A stretch of DNA of 64,000 nt, from the NCBI GenBank assembly GCA_018398815.1, contig CM031628.1, forward strand, positions 6,277,424 through 6,341,423. The letters run 5' to 3'. This document shows positions 23,630 to 36,600 of this stretch, piece after piece. This stretch comes from Conus ventricosus (Eukaryota > Mollusca > Gastropoda > Neogastropoda > Conidae). A program made the position numbers and the translations under genes. Numbering within the stretch: the first letter of the stretch is position 1; each line of letters opens with the position of its first letter. The notes under the pieces are model-generated. The model was not told the origin of the DNA. It ran no database searches and saw only the letters and a list, made by a program, of their open reading frames with translations.

Positions 23630-24338
23630 CCCTCCGGGGGTTGCACCTTGCCGTGGTCGGAGGGCTTGCGTGGTCCTGTGATCTTTTTAGGCTTTGCTGA
23701 CGGGGGCATCAAAACTCAGCTAGATGGTTAGTTGTGAACACTGCTAGGCCTGTATAGCCAAGTTGCTGACTGGCCAAGCATTACGTGGTAGGAATTGATG
23801 CCCCTGGTAGGATCTCCCATGTCAGAAAGGTTAGGAGTGAGGGCCCAGACAAATAGTAACCCACCTTTTTCCTATTCTGCCTTCTGCCTTTCTTAACGGA
23901 TCTTTTTCTTTCTTCGTCTCCCCTTCAAGTCTTCTTTTCCACACTCCTTTCTCTCTGTGGTCTTCTGAGGCCACCGTGTTTGCCGTGCGGTGCGTCCTGT
24001 GATGGGGGAATAGGATCCTGGAGGTTGAGACGCTGATGTGACTGCGGTTCATCAAGTCAACACACCTCTTTGGCCTGGACTTCTCTAGACAGGTGGTTGA
24101 AGTGGCCCACTTCGATCAAGCGGCTGGTCGCGTGCATGCCCTAGCTCAGGCTAGAAGGCGGCGGCTTGGGTCAAACGGGTTTGGGAGCTTCTGTGGCAGG
24201 GACGCTTTCAGACCTGTGTATACTCTTTTGAAATCCTGGTGCCCTGATATACTGGAATTCCGTATAAAATGGGCATCCCCTTGTTGGGACTTTGGTGGTG
24301 GGTGGGAATCAAGAGAGACGAATTTTAATGAATACAAC

Positions 24339-25615
24339 ATGGCAACCAAAACCAAAAAAAGATACAGGCAAGATTCGGAAACGGACACAGATACGGACTC
24401 TGAACGTGAGACAAGAAACCTTTCAGGCTTCTGGCCCAGCTGGCTGATTGTTGAGGGAGCGGATGAAGATAGACCTCTGTCGGGCCTGAGTCCTTTTGCG
24501 ATCGCGAAAGGAATCAATGGTCTCAGCAGCAAGCCAAAGAGTGTCAAAAGACTGAGGAACGGGTCACTTCTGGTTGAGTGCACTTCCAAGCTGCACTCCG
24601 AAATGCTTCTAAAGTCGACGACGTTGATTGATCGACCGATCAGGGTGTCTCCGCACAAAACTCTGAACTCTTCCAGGGGAGTAATCCGGTGCAGAGATCT
24701 GAGAGGAGTGTCGGAGGCAGAAATCAAGTCTGAACTGGCATCGCAAGGAGTGACCACGTTCATCGTGTGCTTGTGCGCAAAGGCAATGACAGAGTCCAAC
24801 TGACACCCTCTTCTTGACCTTTTGCTCTACCTCTCTACCGGAGTCGATCGCGGTGGGCTACCTGAGAGTCTCAGTGTCGCTTTACATCCGCTCCCTCTAC
24901 GCTGCTTCAAGTGCCAGAGGTTCGGCCATGTGAGAGACAGATGCACAGAAGAAGAGGTATGTGGTACCTGCTGCCAGCCAGTCCACCAGGGTGTGGTGAC
25001 AGTCACCACTCTGTGCCAACTGTGGAGGCAAGCACCCATCATCATCAAAGACCTGCCCAAACTGGTTGAGGGAAAAGGAAATTCAGAGAATAAAGACTGA
25101 ACAGAGAATCCCGTTTTTTTGAGGCGAAAAAGATTGTAATGAAAAGTCAACCGACTGCTGGGCTCTCGTTTGCAGCCGCGTACGGAAGCCAACAACAGTC
25201 AGCATCGGCGTGCAGACGGTCGAATCCTCGTTTGCTGAGAGAGAGCCAGGAACCCAGTCTGTAGCCTCAGGCAGAAATACTGCACGCGACGAGCTCCAGC
25301 AGTCATCGCCTTCAGTTACGACTCAGTCTTCAAAACCTACTCCTGCCCCCAAACCATTAGGGGGCAAAAGATCAACAGGCCCTTCAGGGCGGCAGAAAGT
25401 GGAAGTTATTGAACTTCAAGACAAGACCACCCCTCAAAATCCTCCAAAGGGCACCCTGCAGCTGTCAACAAGGGAGCTGGCGGTGTTGAGGAAAGACAAA
25501 ATCGCCGCCTAAAAAGAAAGCACCTAATATTTAACAGATCGAGAGAAAAAGCGGAGAGAAACACCACAACAAATTTGCAGCTCTCTCAGATCTAGGAGAT
25601 GTCGACATGGAATGA
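24339..25615 (+). pseudogene. LINE copy 4 ORF1 (divergent subfamily)
   Basis: ATG 24339 (MATKTKKRYRQDSETD). Conserved landmarks GFWPSWLIVEG, SVKRLRNGSLLVECTSK and VIRCRDLRGVSEAEIKSEL align with copy 1 at roughly two-thirds identity by eye. A frameshift near 24760 is followed by CFKCQRFGHVRDRC, CGTCCQPVHQG and a damaged third knuckle. The C-terminus is different in sequence but ends NKFAALSDLGDVDME, the counterpart of NKFAPLEADVEEEMT. TGA at 25613. Confidence 0.82.
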
Positions 25616-25664
25616 AAGGAACTTGCTGGTGAATAGTTACAAGATTTTATTCGTCCTCTGCACC

Positions 25665-28600
25665 ATGGATAGTAAAATAATCCATTGGAATATCCGTGGC
25701 CTAAATTCAAATTTTGAGGAGCTGCAGCTTCTGTGTCAAACTAGGAAACCTTCCGTCGTGGCTCTTCAGGAAACTCAAATTCAAAGCCAGAAGACCTTCA
25801 CTTTTTCTGGCTTTAATGTTCTATCCAAACCTGCTCAACCATCCACATTGGGAATGTCTGGTGGTGTTGCCCTTCTTTTACACAAAACTTTGCTGTTTAG
25901 TCCTGTCGCTCTGACTACCTCCCTTCGGCTGTAGCTGCGAGAGTCACTCTCCACAAGACTGTCACAATCTGCTCACTGTATCTGCCACCTTCTGTCCCGG
26001 TTTGTCGTCAGGACCTTGTCAGTCTGATAGGAGAACTTCCTCGACCTTTTTTGCTGTTGGGTGACGTTAACGGTCACAATCCTCTTGGGTAGTGCCGGTA
26101 CGTCACCCAGAGGTCTGCTGATTGAGGATGTCCTTTCAGACTTGGATTTGTGTTTGTCTGAACGACGGATCTGCAACTTACCTCCACTCTTCCACAGGTT
26201 CACTTTCGTGTTTAGATTTGTCGTCTGTGACCCCTCGCTGGTCCTGGACTATGAGTGGTCTGTCCATGACGATCTGCACGGAAGTGACCATTTCCCTGTC
26301 CTCTACAACCTGTATTAACTGAACACGTCTCTGTCTCTCAGCATCTAAATTATAAGAAAGCAAACTGGGATCTATTTGCAGCCACTGTTTCTAAGGAGTT
26401 CCAGGACACTGATTTTCTTCAGAGTCCGGACCCAGCAGAATCTCTGACTAATACTTGATTAAATGTGCTAAAGCCTGTTATTCCAGTGTCTTCCGACAAA
26501 ACTTCAAATGCCAAAAACACCCGGTTTGATTCAGATTGCCAACAATTTCCAAAGTCCGAAAACGGGCTCAGCGTCAGGTATACCATCGACCTTCGGGTCC
26601 CAACGCTCGAGCCCATCAAAACTCCGTGCCAAATCGAGACACACTTTTAAAATCAGTAAACGTCGGTCCTGGAGAAGTTTCTGCTCCAGGCTGACATCGA
26701 AAACTTCCAAGAAAAAGTGTGGAACATCATTAAGAAAATCAAAGGGAAGAACACCTGTCCCACTGTGAACCATCTCAAGTTTTCGGACTCTTTAATAACA
26801 AACAAAAAAGCAGTTGCTAATCTGCTTGCTTCAACCATTGAAAAGAATTCCTCCTCTTCTAACAAATCAGTCACTTTCGTCAAAAACAAAGCCCTTAAAG
26901 AAAAATCACCTGCACATTTTCATCCGACAACACGGAAGACTACAATCTTCCCTTCACGTTAAACGAGCTGAAATCTGCCTTACTTCTGGCAGCGATTCCT
27001 CTCCAGGTATAGATGACATTCATTATCAACTATTGAAACACCTTCCGCAAGAAGGTCTGAACATCCTGTTACAGGTATACAACCATTGTGTGGACTACAG
27101 GTTGCTTTCCACCTCTTGGCGGAAAGCCCTCATTATTCCCATCCCCAAACCTGGAAAAGATCTTTCTAATCCATCTAATTACCGTCCCATAGCTTTGACC
27201 AGCTGTGTCTGTAATTGATGGAAAAAATGGTCAATGCTAGGCTCATGTGGAAACTCGAAACCGATGGCCTTTTGGCGAAAGAACAGTGTGGTTTCCGCAA
27301 ACATCGGAGTACAGTTGACCATTTGATTCGTCTGGAATCTACACTTAGGAATGCCTTTCGGAACAAACAGCATGCAGTGGCAATTTTCTTTGATTGTGGA
27401 GAAGGCCTACGATACCACCTGGAAGTCGGGGATACTTCATGATCTCCACGATCTGGGTTTTCGAGGTCATCTTCCGCTTTTTATTCAAAATTTTTTGGCA
27501 GAACGACAGTTTCAGGTCCGGGTTGGCACCACTCTCTCTGATGTCCACGAGCAGGAGTTGGGTGTTCCCCAGGGGAGCATACTGTCTCCTGCCCTCTTTA
27601 GTATTAAAATCAACAACATTGTGAAATCAGTTCAGCAGGGTTCAGACTGCTCATTGTTTGTGGATGATTTCGCTGTCTACGCAACTCAAAGCCTGTACCC
27701 GAGTGTCCAGCGCAGGCTCCAGCTTTGCGTAGATAAAATCCATCGATGGGCGGATGAAAACGGTTTCACCTTTTCTCCTACAAAGACGCAGTGTATTCAC
27801 TTCCATAATTTCCGTCAGTTTTTCCCAGATCCTGAACTTCAAGTAGGGAAATCTTCCATTCCAGCTGTTAAGAGGCCAAATTTCTGGGAGTCATTTTGAC
27901 CAGAAACTGAACTTCCTCAGCCCACATCAAAAACCTCAAACTTCTTGCCAGAAAGCTCTGAATATTCTGCGGGTCGTAGCGCACACTGACTGGGCGCTGA
28001 TAAGAAAACTTTGCTGCACCTCTACAGAGCCTTGGTCCGTTCCAAACTGGACTACGGTTGTGCTGTCTACGGCTCCGCAAGACCCTCTTACCTCAGCTCT
28101 TGGACCCTATCCACCATCAAGGGCTTCGTCTCTGTCTTGGAGCGTTCCGCACCACCCCTGTGTACAGCCTGTACGCAGAGGCGGGCGAACCTTCATTGTC
28201 CAAACCGCAGGCTGAAACTGTCTTTAAATTATTATATCCGACTGTTCTCAGAACCGCAGAATCCTGCCTATGACTGTGTCTTTGACCTCCATTCCAAAGT
28301 AGTTTGAAAACAACCCTAAATGTATTCCGCCGTTTGGTCTTCGTATGCAGCCTCACGTGCGGAATGCAGGTCTAAACTGGGAGTAGTTTCGATTTTTCCA
28401 AGTTTCCGGATCAACCTCCGTGGACCTTTTTCACGCCAGAGATTCGTTTCGATCTTGCAGCTTTTCGCAAAGAGTCTACCAGCTCTCTGGCGTACAAGGC
28501 TTGTATGCTGACCTCTGTTCGAAATTCCCATCCTATCAAAACGTTTTCACTGGACGGTTTCCAAGTCTGAGGATGGAGGGCCTGTGCAGCCTACTGCCTG

Positions 28601-29322
28601 GGGCTCCTTCTCAGATACTTATGGAACATATCCATTCCGATGCTTCTGTCTATTCTGCTGAACTTACTGCTCTGGTACTGGCTTTGAAGATATCTCACAT
28701 TCTTCAAAGAGGGACTTTCTGGTTCTGTCGGATTCGCTGTCAGCTTTGGAAGCCATAGCTGGCCGCAACCTTCAGCATCCAGAACTTTTGCATTTCTTTG
28801 AACTTTTTAGCAAGTTGAAAGCGGACGGTTACACATTACTCTTGCTTGGGTTCCTGGTCATGTTGGCATCGGCGGGAACGAAATGGTTGATCGTTTAGGG
28901 GCCCAAAAACCCACAAGAGAGAAACGCCCACAATTAAAATCCCCTGTTTAAAGGAAACCCAAAGTTAAAAGATTATGTGAAAGGACCTCTGGCAGGAGGA
29001 AATTTGGGAAAAACACAGACGAGTAAAAACTTTTCAGATCCGGCCCCAAACCCTTTAAGGACTCCCCCAAACCACGTCCCGGGGGGCGGAAAAGAGGGAA
29101 AATGTTTTTGTGCCGGCCCGCACACCGGGCCAAACGAAATTTTTACCCAGCTTACCTTTTAAAAAAGTGGAAAAAAGCTTTCCCTGGGGCATTCCATGTA
29201 TCACCACCCAATGAAACATGTTCTTTTAGAGTGTTGGGGAAATTCAAAGATGTGAGACACAAAACCCCAATTTTTTTCAGCGGGGTCCATGAAGATCCTG
29301 TTTTAGGGATTCCCCCCTGATG
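25665..29322 (+). pseudogene. LINE copy 4 ORF2 (EN-RT-RNase H-Cys/His), frameshifted
   Basis: ATG 25665 in CACCATGG. EN: FHWN-like IIHWNIRGLNSN, VALQETQIQ, LHGSDHFPVL. RT: IIPIPKPGKDLSNPSNYRP (about 27130), EQCGFRKHRSTVDHL, GVPQGSILSPALFSIKINNI and LFVDDFAVYA (about 27655), an F-x-DD variant of the YADD box. RNase H segments (HSDASVYSAELTALVLAL, about 28640) are preserved in pieces. The C-terminus to about 29322 is badly corrupted. Reverse transcription and target-primed integration are the family's known roles. This copy cannot make an intact protein. Confidence 0.85.
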
Positions 29323-29451
29323 TGAACCTTTAGTTTTTGAAGAGATTAATAAATTTTTATCTGAAATTTTAAAAATTTTACGGAAGAAAATTTTAAACCA
29401 AAGTTTTTTGGGCTTTTTTAACGGGTCCCTTTAAAGAGATGTATGAAAGTG

Positions 29452-29490
<39 letters not shown>

Positions 29491-29592
29491 TTACTGGGGG
29501 ATTTATTTTTTAAAGTGGGGACCAGCCCGAAATTGGGCCCTTTCGTCCCGGGTGGGCTAAAGCAACATTTTTCTTAAACTTTATCTTTTCCC

Positions 29593-31580
29593 AAAAAATT
29601 TTTCATCAGAAAAACTCTAAACCTTTTAATCTTCCTTTTTTTAATTGTTGAAAATCAAAAACACCTTACAAACCTGCACTGATTCTGCCCCCTGGTCGGA
29701 TGACATTCATTATCCGGTTTTTGAAACCTTTTCCGGGAAAACTGTCCCCCAGACCCCTTCTCCAAAATCTAAAACCATATCTTTACCCAAGGGGCCCCAT
29801 TTCCCTCCTCCTGGCGGGAAAACCCCGATCCCTTCCCATTCCAAAGGGCCCGGGAAAAGGGCCTTTTTCCCACCCTTCCAACTTTCGCCCAAACCTCTGA
29901 CCACTGCCTCTGTAAACTGATGGAAAAGAAAGGTCAACCCCCGTCTGATTTTAACTAAACCGATTTGGTCTTTTGGCCCGTGAACATGCGTTTTTTGGGA
30001 AATACCACTCGAAAAGGTTGACCAACTAATCCTCTTTGGGGGAAAACCCCCATCCGCAATGCCTTTTTTTTTAAAAAGCAGCACTGGGGCGCTATCTTTT
30101 TTGACCTCGAAAAGGCGTAAAACACCAAAATAAAGCAGGAGTCCCATGGACCGCACAGACTTGGTTTTCGGGGTCCCCTGCCCCTGTTTATTCAAAACTT
30201 TTTAGCCGATCGACAGTTCCAGGTGCGTGTTGGCACCACACTCTCTGACATCCATGGGCAGGAGTTGGGTGTTCCTCAGGGGAGCATCCTTTCTCCCGCC
30301 CTTTTCAGCATTAAAATAAATGACATTGTTCAATCGATAAGACTGGGCACCGAGTCCTCTCTGTTTGTTGATGATTTTGTGCTGTATGCAGTTGGAGCTT
30401 CTTACCACAGTGTACAGCGTCGACTCCAACTTTGCGTCAACAGAATCCAACAGTGGGCCGAGGAAAACGGGTTTACCTTCTCACGTACCAAAACTCAGTC
30501 AATTCATTTCCACAATTTTCGTCGATTCTTTGATGATCCTGAAATTCGTCTAGACAAGTCCACCATTCCAGTTGTAAAAGAAGCCAAATTCCTGGGAGTT
30601 ATTTTTGACCAAAAACTCAACTTTCTCAGCCACATCAAAAACCTCAAAACTTCTTGCCAGAAAGCTCTGAATATTCTGCGGGTCGTAGCGCAAACCGACT
30701 GGGGCGCTGATAAGAAAACTTTGCTGCACCTCTACAGAGCCTTGGTCCGTTCCAAACTAGACTACGGTTGTGCCGTGTACGGCTCGGCAAGACCCTCTTA
30801 CCTCAAACTCTTGGACCCTATCCACCATCAAGGGCTTCGTCTCTGTCTTGGAGCGTTCCGCACCACCCCTGTGTACAGCCTGTACGCAGAGGTGGGTGAA
30901 CCTTCATTGTCCAACCGCAGGCTGAAACTGTCTTTGAATTATTATATCCGACTGTTCTCAGAACCGCAGAATCCTGCCTATGACTGTGTCTTTGTCCTTC
31001 CGTTCCAAAGTAAGTTTGAAAACAACCCGAAATGTATTCCGCCGTTTGGTCTTCGTATGCAGCCTCACGTGCGGAATGCAGGTCTAGACCTAGGAGTTGT
31101 GTCGGATTTTTCCAAGTTTCCGGATCAACCTCCGTGGACCTTCTTCACGCCAGAGATTCGTTTCGATCTTGCAGCTTTTCGCAAAGAGTCTACCAGCTCT
31201 CTGGCGTACAAGGCTTTGTATGCTGAGCTCTGTTCCAAATTCCCATCCTATCAAAATGTTTTCACTGACGGTTCCAAGTCTGAAGAGGGAGTGGCCTGTG
31301 CAGCCTACTGCCCTGGGGCTCCTTCTCAGATACTGTTGGAACATATTCATTCAGATGCTTCGGTCTATTCTGCTGAACTTACTGCTCTGGTTTTAGCTTT
31401 GAAGATAATCTCACAATCTTCGAAGAGGGACTTTCTGGTTCTGTCGGATTCGCTGTCAGCTTTGGAAGCCATAGCTGGCCGCAACCTTCAGCATCCAGAA
31501 CTTTTACATTTCTTTGAACTTTTTAGCACGTTGAAAGCGGACGGTTACAACATTACTCTTGCTTGGGTTCCTGGTCATGT
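29593..31580 (+). pseudogene. LINE copy 3 ORF2, part 2 (RT and RNase H)
   Basis: 29593-30195 is heavily damaged linker/RT start. From about 30196 the sequence turns clean and stays open for over 450 codons. RT: GVPQGSILSPALFSIKIND (about 30265), LFVDDFVLYA (about 30360) and FLGVIFDQKLNFLSHIK. RNase H: VFTDGSKSEEGVACAAYCPG (about 31260; first Asp), SDASVYSAELTAL (Glu), LVLSDSLSALEAI (Asp), then AWVPGHV at 31560-31580. Exactly there copy 5 enters and the frame runs on into its 5' UTR to a stop at 31639, a chance fusion. Confidence 0.9.
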
Positions 31581-32317
31581 CCCTCCGGGGGTTGCAACCT
31601 TGCCGTGGTCGGAGGGCTTGCGTGGTCCAGTGATCTTTTAGGCTTTGCTGACGGGGGCATCAATACTCAGCTAGATGGTTAGTTGTTATGAACGCTTCTA
31701 GGCCTGTATAGCCAAGTTGCTGACTGGCCAAGCATTACGTGGTAGGAATTGATGCCCCTGGTAGGGTCTCCCATGTCAGAAAGGTTAGGAGTGAGGGCCC
31801 AGACAAATAGTAACCCACCTTTTCCCTATTCTGTCGTCTTGTTTTCTGCCTTCCTTATTTGGCCCTTTTCTATCTTCGTCTCCCCTTCAAGTCTTCTTTT
31901 ACACACTCCTTTTCTCTCTGTGGTCTCCTTAAGATCCGCCGCATTTGCCGTGCGGTGCGACCTGTGTCGGAGGGGGATGAGATCCTGGTGATTGAGAGGG
32001 CCAGCGCTCTCAACACATCACTTTGGCTCGGACCTCTCCTAGACAGGAAGTACACCTTGGCCCGGGTGTACTAATCGGCTCCCTTCTTGGGGCTGGGTCA
32101 AAACAGGCATTTCTCTGGCTGGCCAAGATAACCCCTGTAGTGCTCAGCTCTCTGTTCCCGGGAGTTGGGCATGATCAGGGGGGATAGGGTTGGTAGGTTT
32201 TTGTCTGTTGTATATCTCTCCTGAAGCCTGGAAGGGGTCAAGACAGTGATTCTTGGTCCTGGCCCTTGTTGGACTCCAAGGTGGGTGGGTAAGGGAGGGA
32301 TGAAATATAAAATACAC

Positions 32318-33613
32318 ATGGCTTTTTCAAAAAATACCCCCAAAAGGAAGGGAAGGCAGCATCCCTTTTTCAGAGGACTTTCAAACAGCCAGCGATTCGA
32401 TACTGTGGTCGACAGAGACGGGTTTTCTGGGTTTCCCTGGCTCGTGAGGGAAGGGACGGAGCAGGAAAGACCTTCATCTCTGAGCCTTTTGCCATCCAAA
32501 AGTGCTTTCAAGGTCTAGCAGGTGACCCTCAGTCAGTCAAGGTTGAGGAATGGCTCATTTCTAATTCAATGTCGATCTAAAAAGCAATCTGAACAACTGT
32601 GAGAGCAACAAAGATAGTGGACAGGGAGTCAGGGTGACTCCTCATAAACAGTTAATTCGTCAAAAGGTGTGATTCGCTGCAGAAAATCTATCAGGGGTCT
32701 CAGAGGCAGAAATCAAGACGGAACTGGCGTCCCAATTTGTGACGGAGGTGGCAGGGTGACGGTAAAGAAAGGTTCAGAGAGAGTGGACACCAACACCCTC
32801 TTCTGACGTTCTGAAACCCCTGTGCTGCTCGGTCTCAAAGTCGGTTACCTAAATGTTCATGTTCAGCGTATGTGCCATCCCGTTAAGGTGTTTCAGATGC
32901 AGGGGTTTTTGGCCATGTCAGAGACCGTGTTCTGGGCGGGAGGTGTGCGGTATTTGCTGCAAGGCAACCCATGATGGGCCGTGTAAAGATCCGGCACATT
33001 GTGCAAACTCCCGGTGGGCCCATCCCTCCTTCCCGAAATTGCCTCTGTGATTCAGGAATCTGCAATACAAGAGTTAAGACAGAAAAGATCCCCTTTTTTT
33101 GAAGCCGCAAGCAGGTTGTGGGCAGTCAGACGGCTACAGCATCTTCGATGCTTCGGCCGTAAAAAATTTCCACTCGTCAGTCTGCTGCCAGACTGATGAA
33201 TTTATCTTTTCAAAGACACTGCAAGGAAGAACTGTCAGCTCTGGTGGAAGCAGGTCCACCACCTCCCAACCCACAGTGAATGCCCTTGTGGAGGCAAAAA
33301 AATCCGCCACCCCTCCGATTTGCCAGCAGTCTACAACATCTGCTGCTGGGCAGATTAAAAACCAGCACCCCGCAACTCGAATTCTCTGTCCAGTGCCCGT
33401 GCGGGCAAGGGAGTTTCCCCAGTGTGGGGGATGGTGGAGATGAGGAAAAAAACCTCCACATCTCCCAATTCCAGACCTCCCCCATCTCCAAACTCCAGGC
33501 CTTTGTCACCTGCGGGCAAGTCTGCCAGCAGGTCCAAAGCCCCCAAACAGTCCAGTGAAACTAACAAATAAATTCGCTCCATTAGATGCGGAGTTGAAGA
33601 GGAGATGACCTGA
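32318..33613 (+). pseudogene. LINE copy 5 ORF1 (many indels)
   Basis: ATG 32318 (ATGGCTTTTTC) to TGA 33611. Same gene as copy 1 ORF1 with frequent single-base losses. CGICCKATHDGPC (about 32948-32990) and the Q-rich/Ser-Pro tail are readable. The dense small indels resemble sequencing or consensus error more than slow decay. Confidence 0.8.
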
Positions 33614-33638
33614 TTTCTCTCCTTTTCGCCTCTGCACC

Positions 33639-36600
33639 ATGGATAGTCAATATTCCATTGGAATATCCGTGGTCTAAATTCCCAAAATTTCGAGGAGCTG
33701 CGCTTCTGTGTCAGTCTCTAAAACCTTCCCGTCGGGCTCTTCAAGAAACTCAAATTCAAAGCCAAAAGACCTTTACTCTTTCTGGCTTTAATATTCTTCA
33801 AACTGCACAACCACCCACGTTGGGACTGTCGGGCGGTGTTCCCCTTCTCATACACAAAACTCTGCTGTATATCTGTCGCTCTGTTACCTCCCTTCGGTTT
33901 GTAGCTGCGAGAGTCACGCTCCCCAAGACCCGTGGGCAATCTGCTCTCTTTATTTACCTCCTTCTGTCCCGGTTTGTCGTCAGGACCTTGTCAGTCGATA
34001 GGGAACTTCCCCGACCTTTTTTGCGTTGGGTGACTTTAACGGTCACAATCCTCTTTGGGGTAGTGCCGGTACGTCACCCAGAGGTCTGCTGATTGAGGAT
34101 GTCCTTTCAGACTTGGATTTGTGTTGTCTGAACGACGGATTGCAACTTACCTCCACTCTTCCACAGGTTCATTTCGTGTTTAGATTTGTCGGTTTGTGAC
34201 CCCCGCTGGTCCTGGACTATGAGTGGTCTGTCCATGACGATCTGCACGGAAGTGACCATTTCCCTGTCCTTCTACAACCCGTATTAACTGAACCGTCTCT
34301 GTCTCTCAACATCTCAATTATAAAAAAGCAAACTGGGATCTATTTGCAGCCACTATTTCAAAGAATTCCCGGACACTGATTTTTTTCAGAGTCCAGACCC
34401 GCAGAATCTTGACTAACACTTGATCAAATGTGCTAAAGCCTGTATTCCAGTGTCTTCCCATAAACTTCAAATGCCCCCAAAACACCCTGGTTCGATTCAG
34501 AATGCAACAAATTTCCCAAAATTAGAAAACGGGCTCAGCGTCAGGTATACCAACGACTTCGGGTCCCCCAAAGCTCGAGCCCATCAGGGAAAATCCGTGC
34601 TAAAACAAGACACACTTTTAAAATCAGTAAACGTCGGTCCTGGAGAAGCTTCTGCTCCAGGCTGAATCAAAAAAATTCTAAGAAAAAAGTGTGGAATCAT
34701 TAAGAAAATCAAAGGGAAGAAAAAACCTGTCCCACTGTGAACCATCTCAAGTTTTCGGATTCTTTAATAACAGAAAAGAAAGCGTTGCTAATCTGCTTGC
34801 TTCAACCATTGAAAGAAATTTCCCCCTCTTCTAAAAAATCAGTCACTTTTGTCAAAAACAAAGCCCTAAAGAAAAATCACCCTGCAACTTTTTTCCGACA
34901 ACATGGAAGACTACAAACTTCCTTTCACATTAAACGAGCTGAAATCTGCCTTACTCTCTTGCAGCGATTCCTCTCCGGGTTATAGATGACATTCATTATC
35001 AACTATTGAAAAATCTTCCGCAAGAAGGTTGACCCTCCTGTTACAGGTATACAACCAGGTGGACTACAGGTTGCTTTCCACCCTCTTGGGGACAGCCCTC
35101 ATTATTCCCATCCCCAAACTGGAAAAGATCTTTCTAATCCATCTAACTACCGTCCCCTAGCTTTTACCAGCTGTGTCGTAATTGATGGAAAAAATGGTCA
35201 ATGCTAGGCTCATGTGGAAACTCGAACCGATGGCCTTTTGGCGAAAGAACAGTGTGGTTTCCGCAAACATCGTAGTACAGGTTTACCATTTGATTCGTTG
35301 GAATCTACACTTAGGAACGCTTTTTTAAACAGACAGCATGCAGTGGGAATTTTCTTTGACTTGGAGAAGGCCTACGATACCACCTGGAAATCGGGGATAC
35401 TTCATAATCTCCACGATCTGGGTTTTTCGAGGTCATCTTCCGTTTTTTTTTCAAAATTTTTTGGGAGAACGACAGTTTCAGGTCCGGGGTTGGCACCACT
35501 CTCTTGATGTCCACGAGCAGGAGTTGGGTGTTCCACAGGGAGCATACTATCTCCTGCCCTCTTTAGTAATTTAAAATCAAAACATTGTTCAATCAGTTCA
35601 GCAGGGTTCAGACTGTCCATTGTTTGTGGATGATTTTGCTGTCTACGCAACTGGGGAAACCTGTACGAGTGTCCAGCGCAGGCTCCAGCTTTGCGTAGAT
35701 AAAATCCCTCGATGGGCGGAATGAAAACGGTTTCACCTTTTCTGCTACAAAAACCCCCGTGTATTCACTTCCATAATTTCCGTCAGTTTTTTTCCAGATC
35801 CGGAACTTCAAGTAGGGAAATCTCCCATTCCAGCTGTTTAAGAGGGCCCAAAAAATTTTGGGGGTCTTTTTGACCAAAAACTTAACTTTCTCACCCATAT
35901 TAAAAACCCCTCAAATGCTTGCCAAAAGGCACTGAATATTCTGCGGGTCGTAGCACACACCGACGGGGCGCTGATAAGAAAACTTTGTTGCACCACTACA
36001 GAGCCCCGGTCCGTTCCAAACTGGACTACGGTTGTGCTGTGTACGGCTCCGCAAGATCATCTTATCTCAAACTCTTGGACCCTATCCACCATCAAGGGCT
36101 TCGTCTCTGTCTTGGGGTTCCGCACCACCCTGTGTACAGCCTGTACGCAGAGGCAGGTGAACCTTCACTGTCCAACCGCAGGCTGAAACTGTCTTTGAAT
36201 TATTACATCCGACTGTTCTCAGAACCGCAGAATCCTGCCTATGACTGTGTTTTTGACCCTCCGTTCCAAAGTAAGTTTGAAACAAACCTGAAATGTATTC
36301 CGCCGTTTGGGCTTGTATGCAGCCTCACGTGCGGAATGCAGGTATAGACCTGGAGTAGTTTCCGATTTTTCCAAGTTTCCGGATCAACCTCCATGGACCT
36401 TTTTCACACCAGAGATTCGTTTTGATATCGCAGCTTTCCGTAAGGAGTCTACCAGCTCTCTGGCGTACAAGGCTTTGTATGCCGAGCTCTGTTCCAAATT
36501 CCCATCCTATCAAAAAGTTTTCACTGACGGTTCCAAGTCTGAGGATGGAGTGGCCTGTGCAGCCTACTGCCCTGGGGCTCCTTCTCAGTATTGTTGGAAC

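Larger units (their letters stand above)
23630..29592 (+). mobile_element. LINE copy 4 (about 5.96 kb, nested in copy 3 ORF2; mosaic)
   Basis: Begins CCCTCCGGGGG and ends after a poly-T/3' UTR (about 29455-29590: ...GGCTAAAGCAACATTTTTC). Its first about 330 bp and all of ORF2 from about 25650 closely resemble the other copies. The block between (about 23960-25650: distal 5' UTR plus ORF1) is strongly diverged. From about 28890 on, the copy is in the homopolymer-damaged part of the assembly. Confidence 0.88.

Noticed and set aside
30223..31641. 472-codon frame as an intact single gene
   Set aside because: Its last about 20 codons read into the 5' UTR of inserted LINE copy 5. It is an interrupted ORF2 fragment, not a complete gene.
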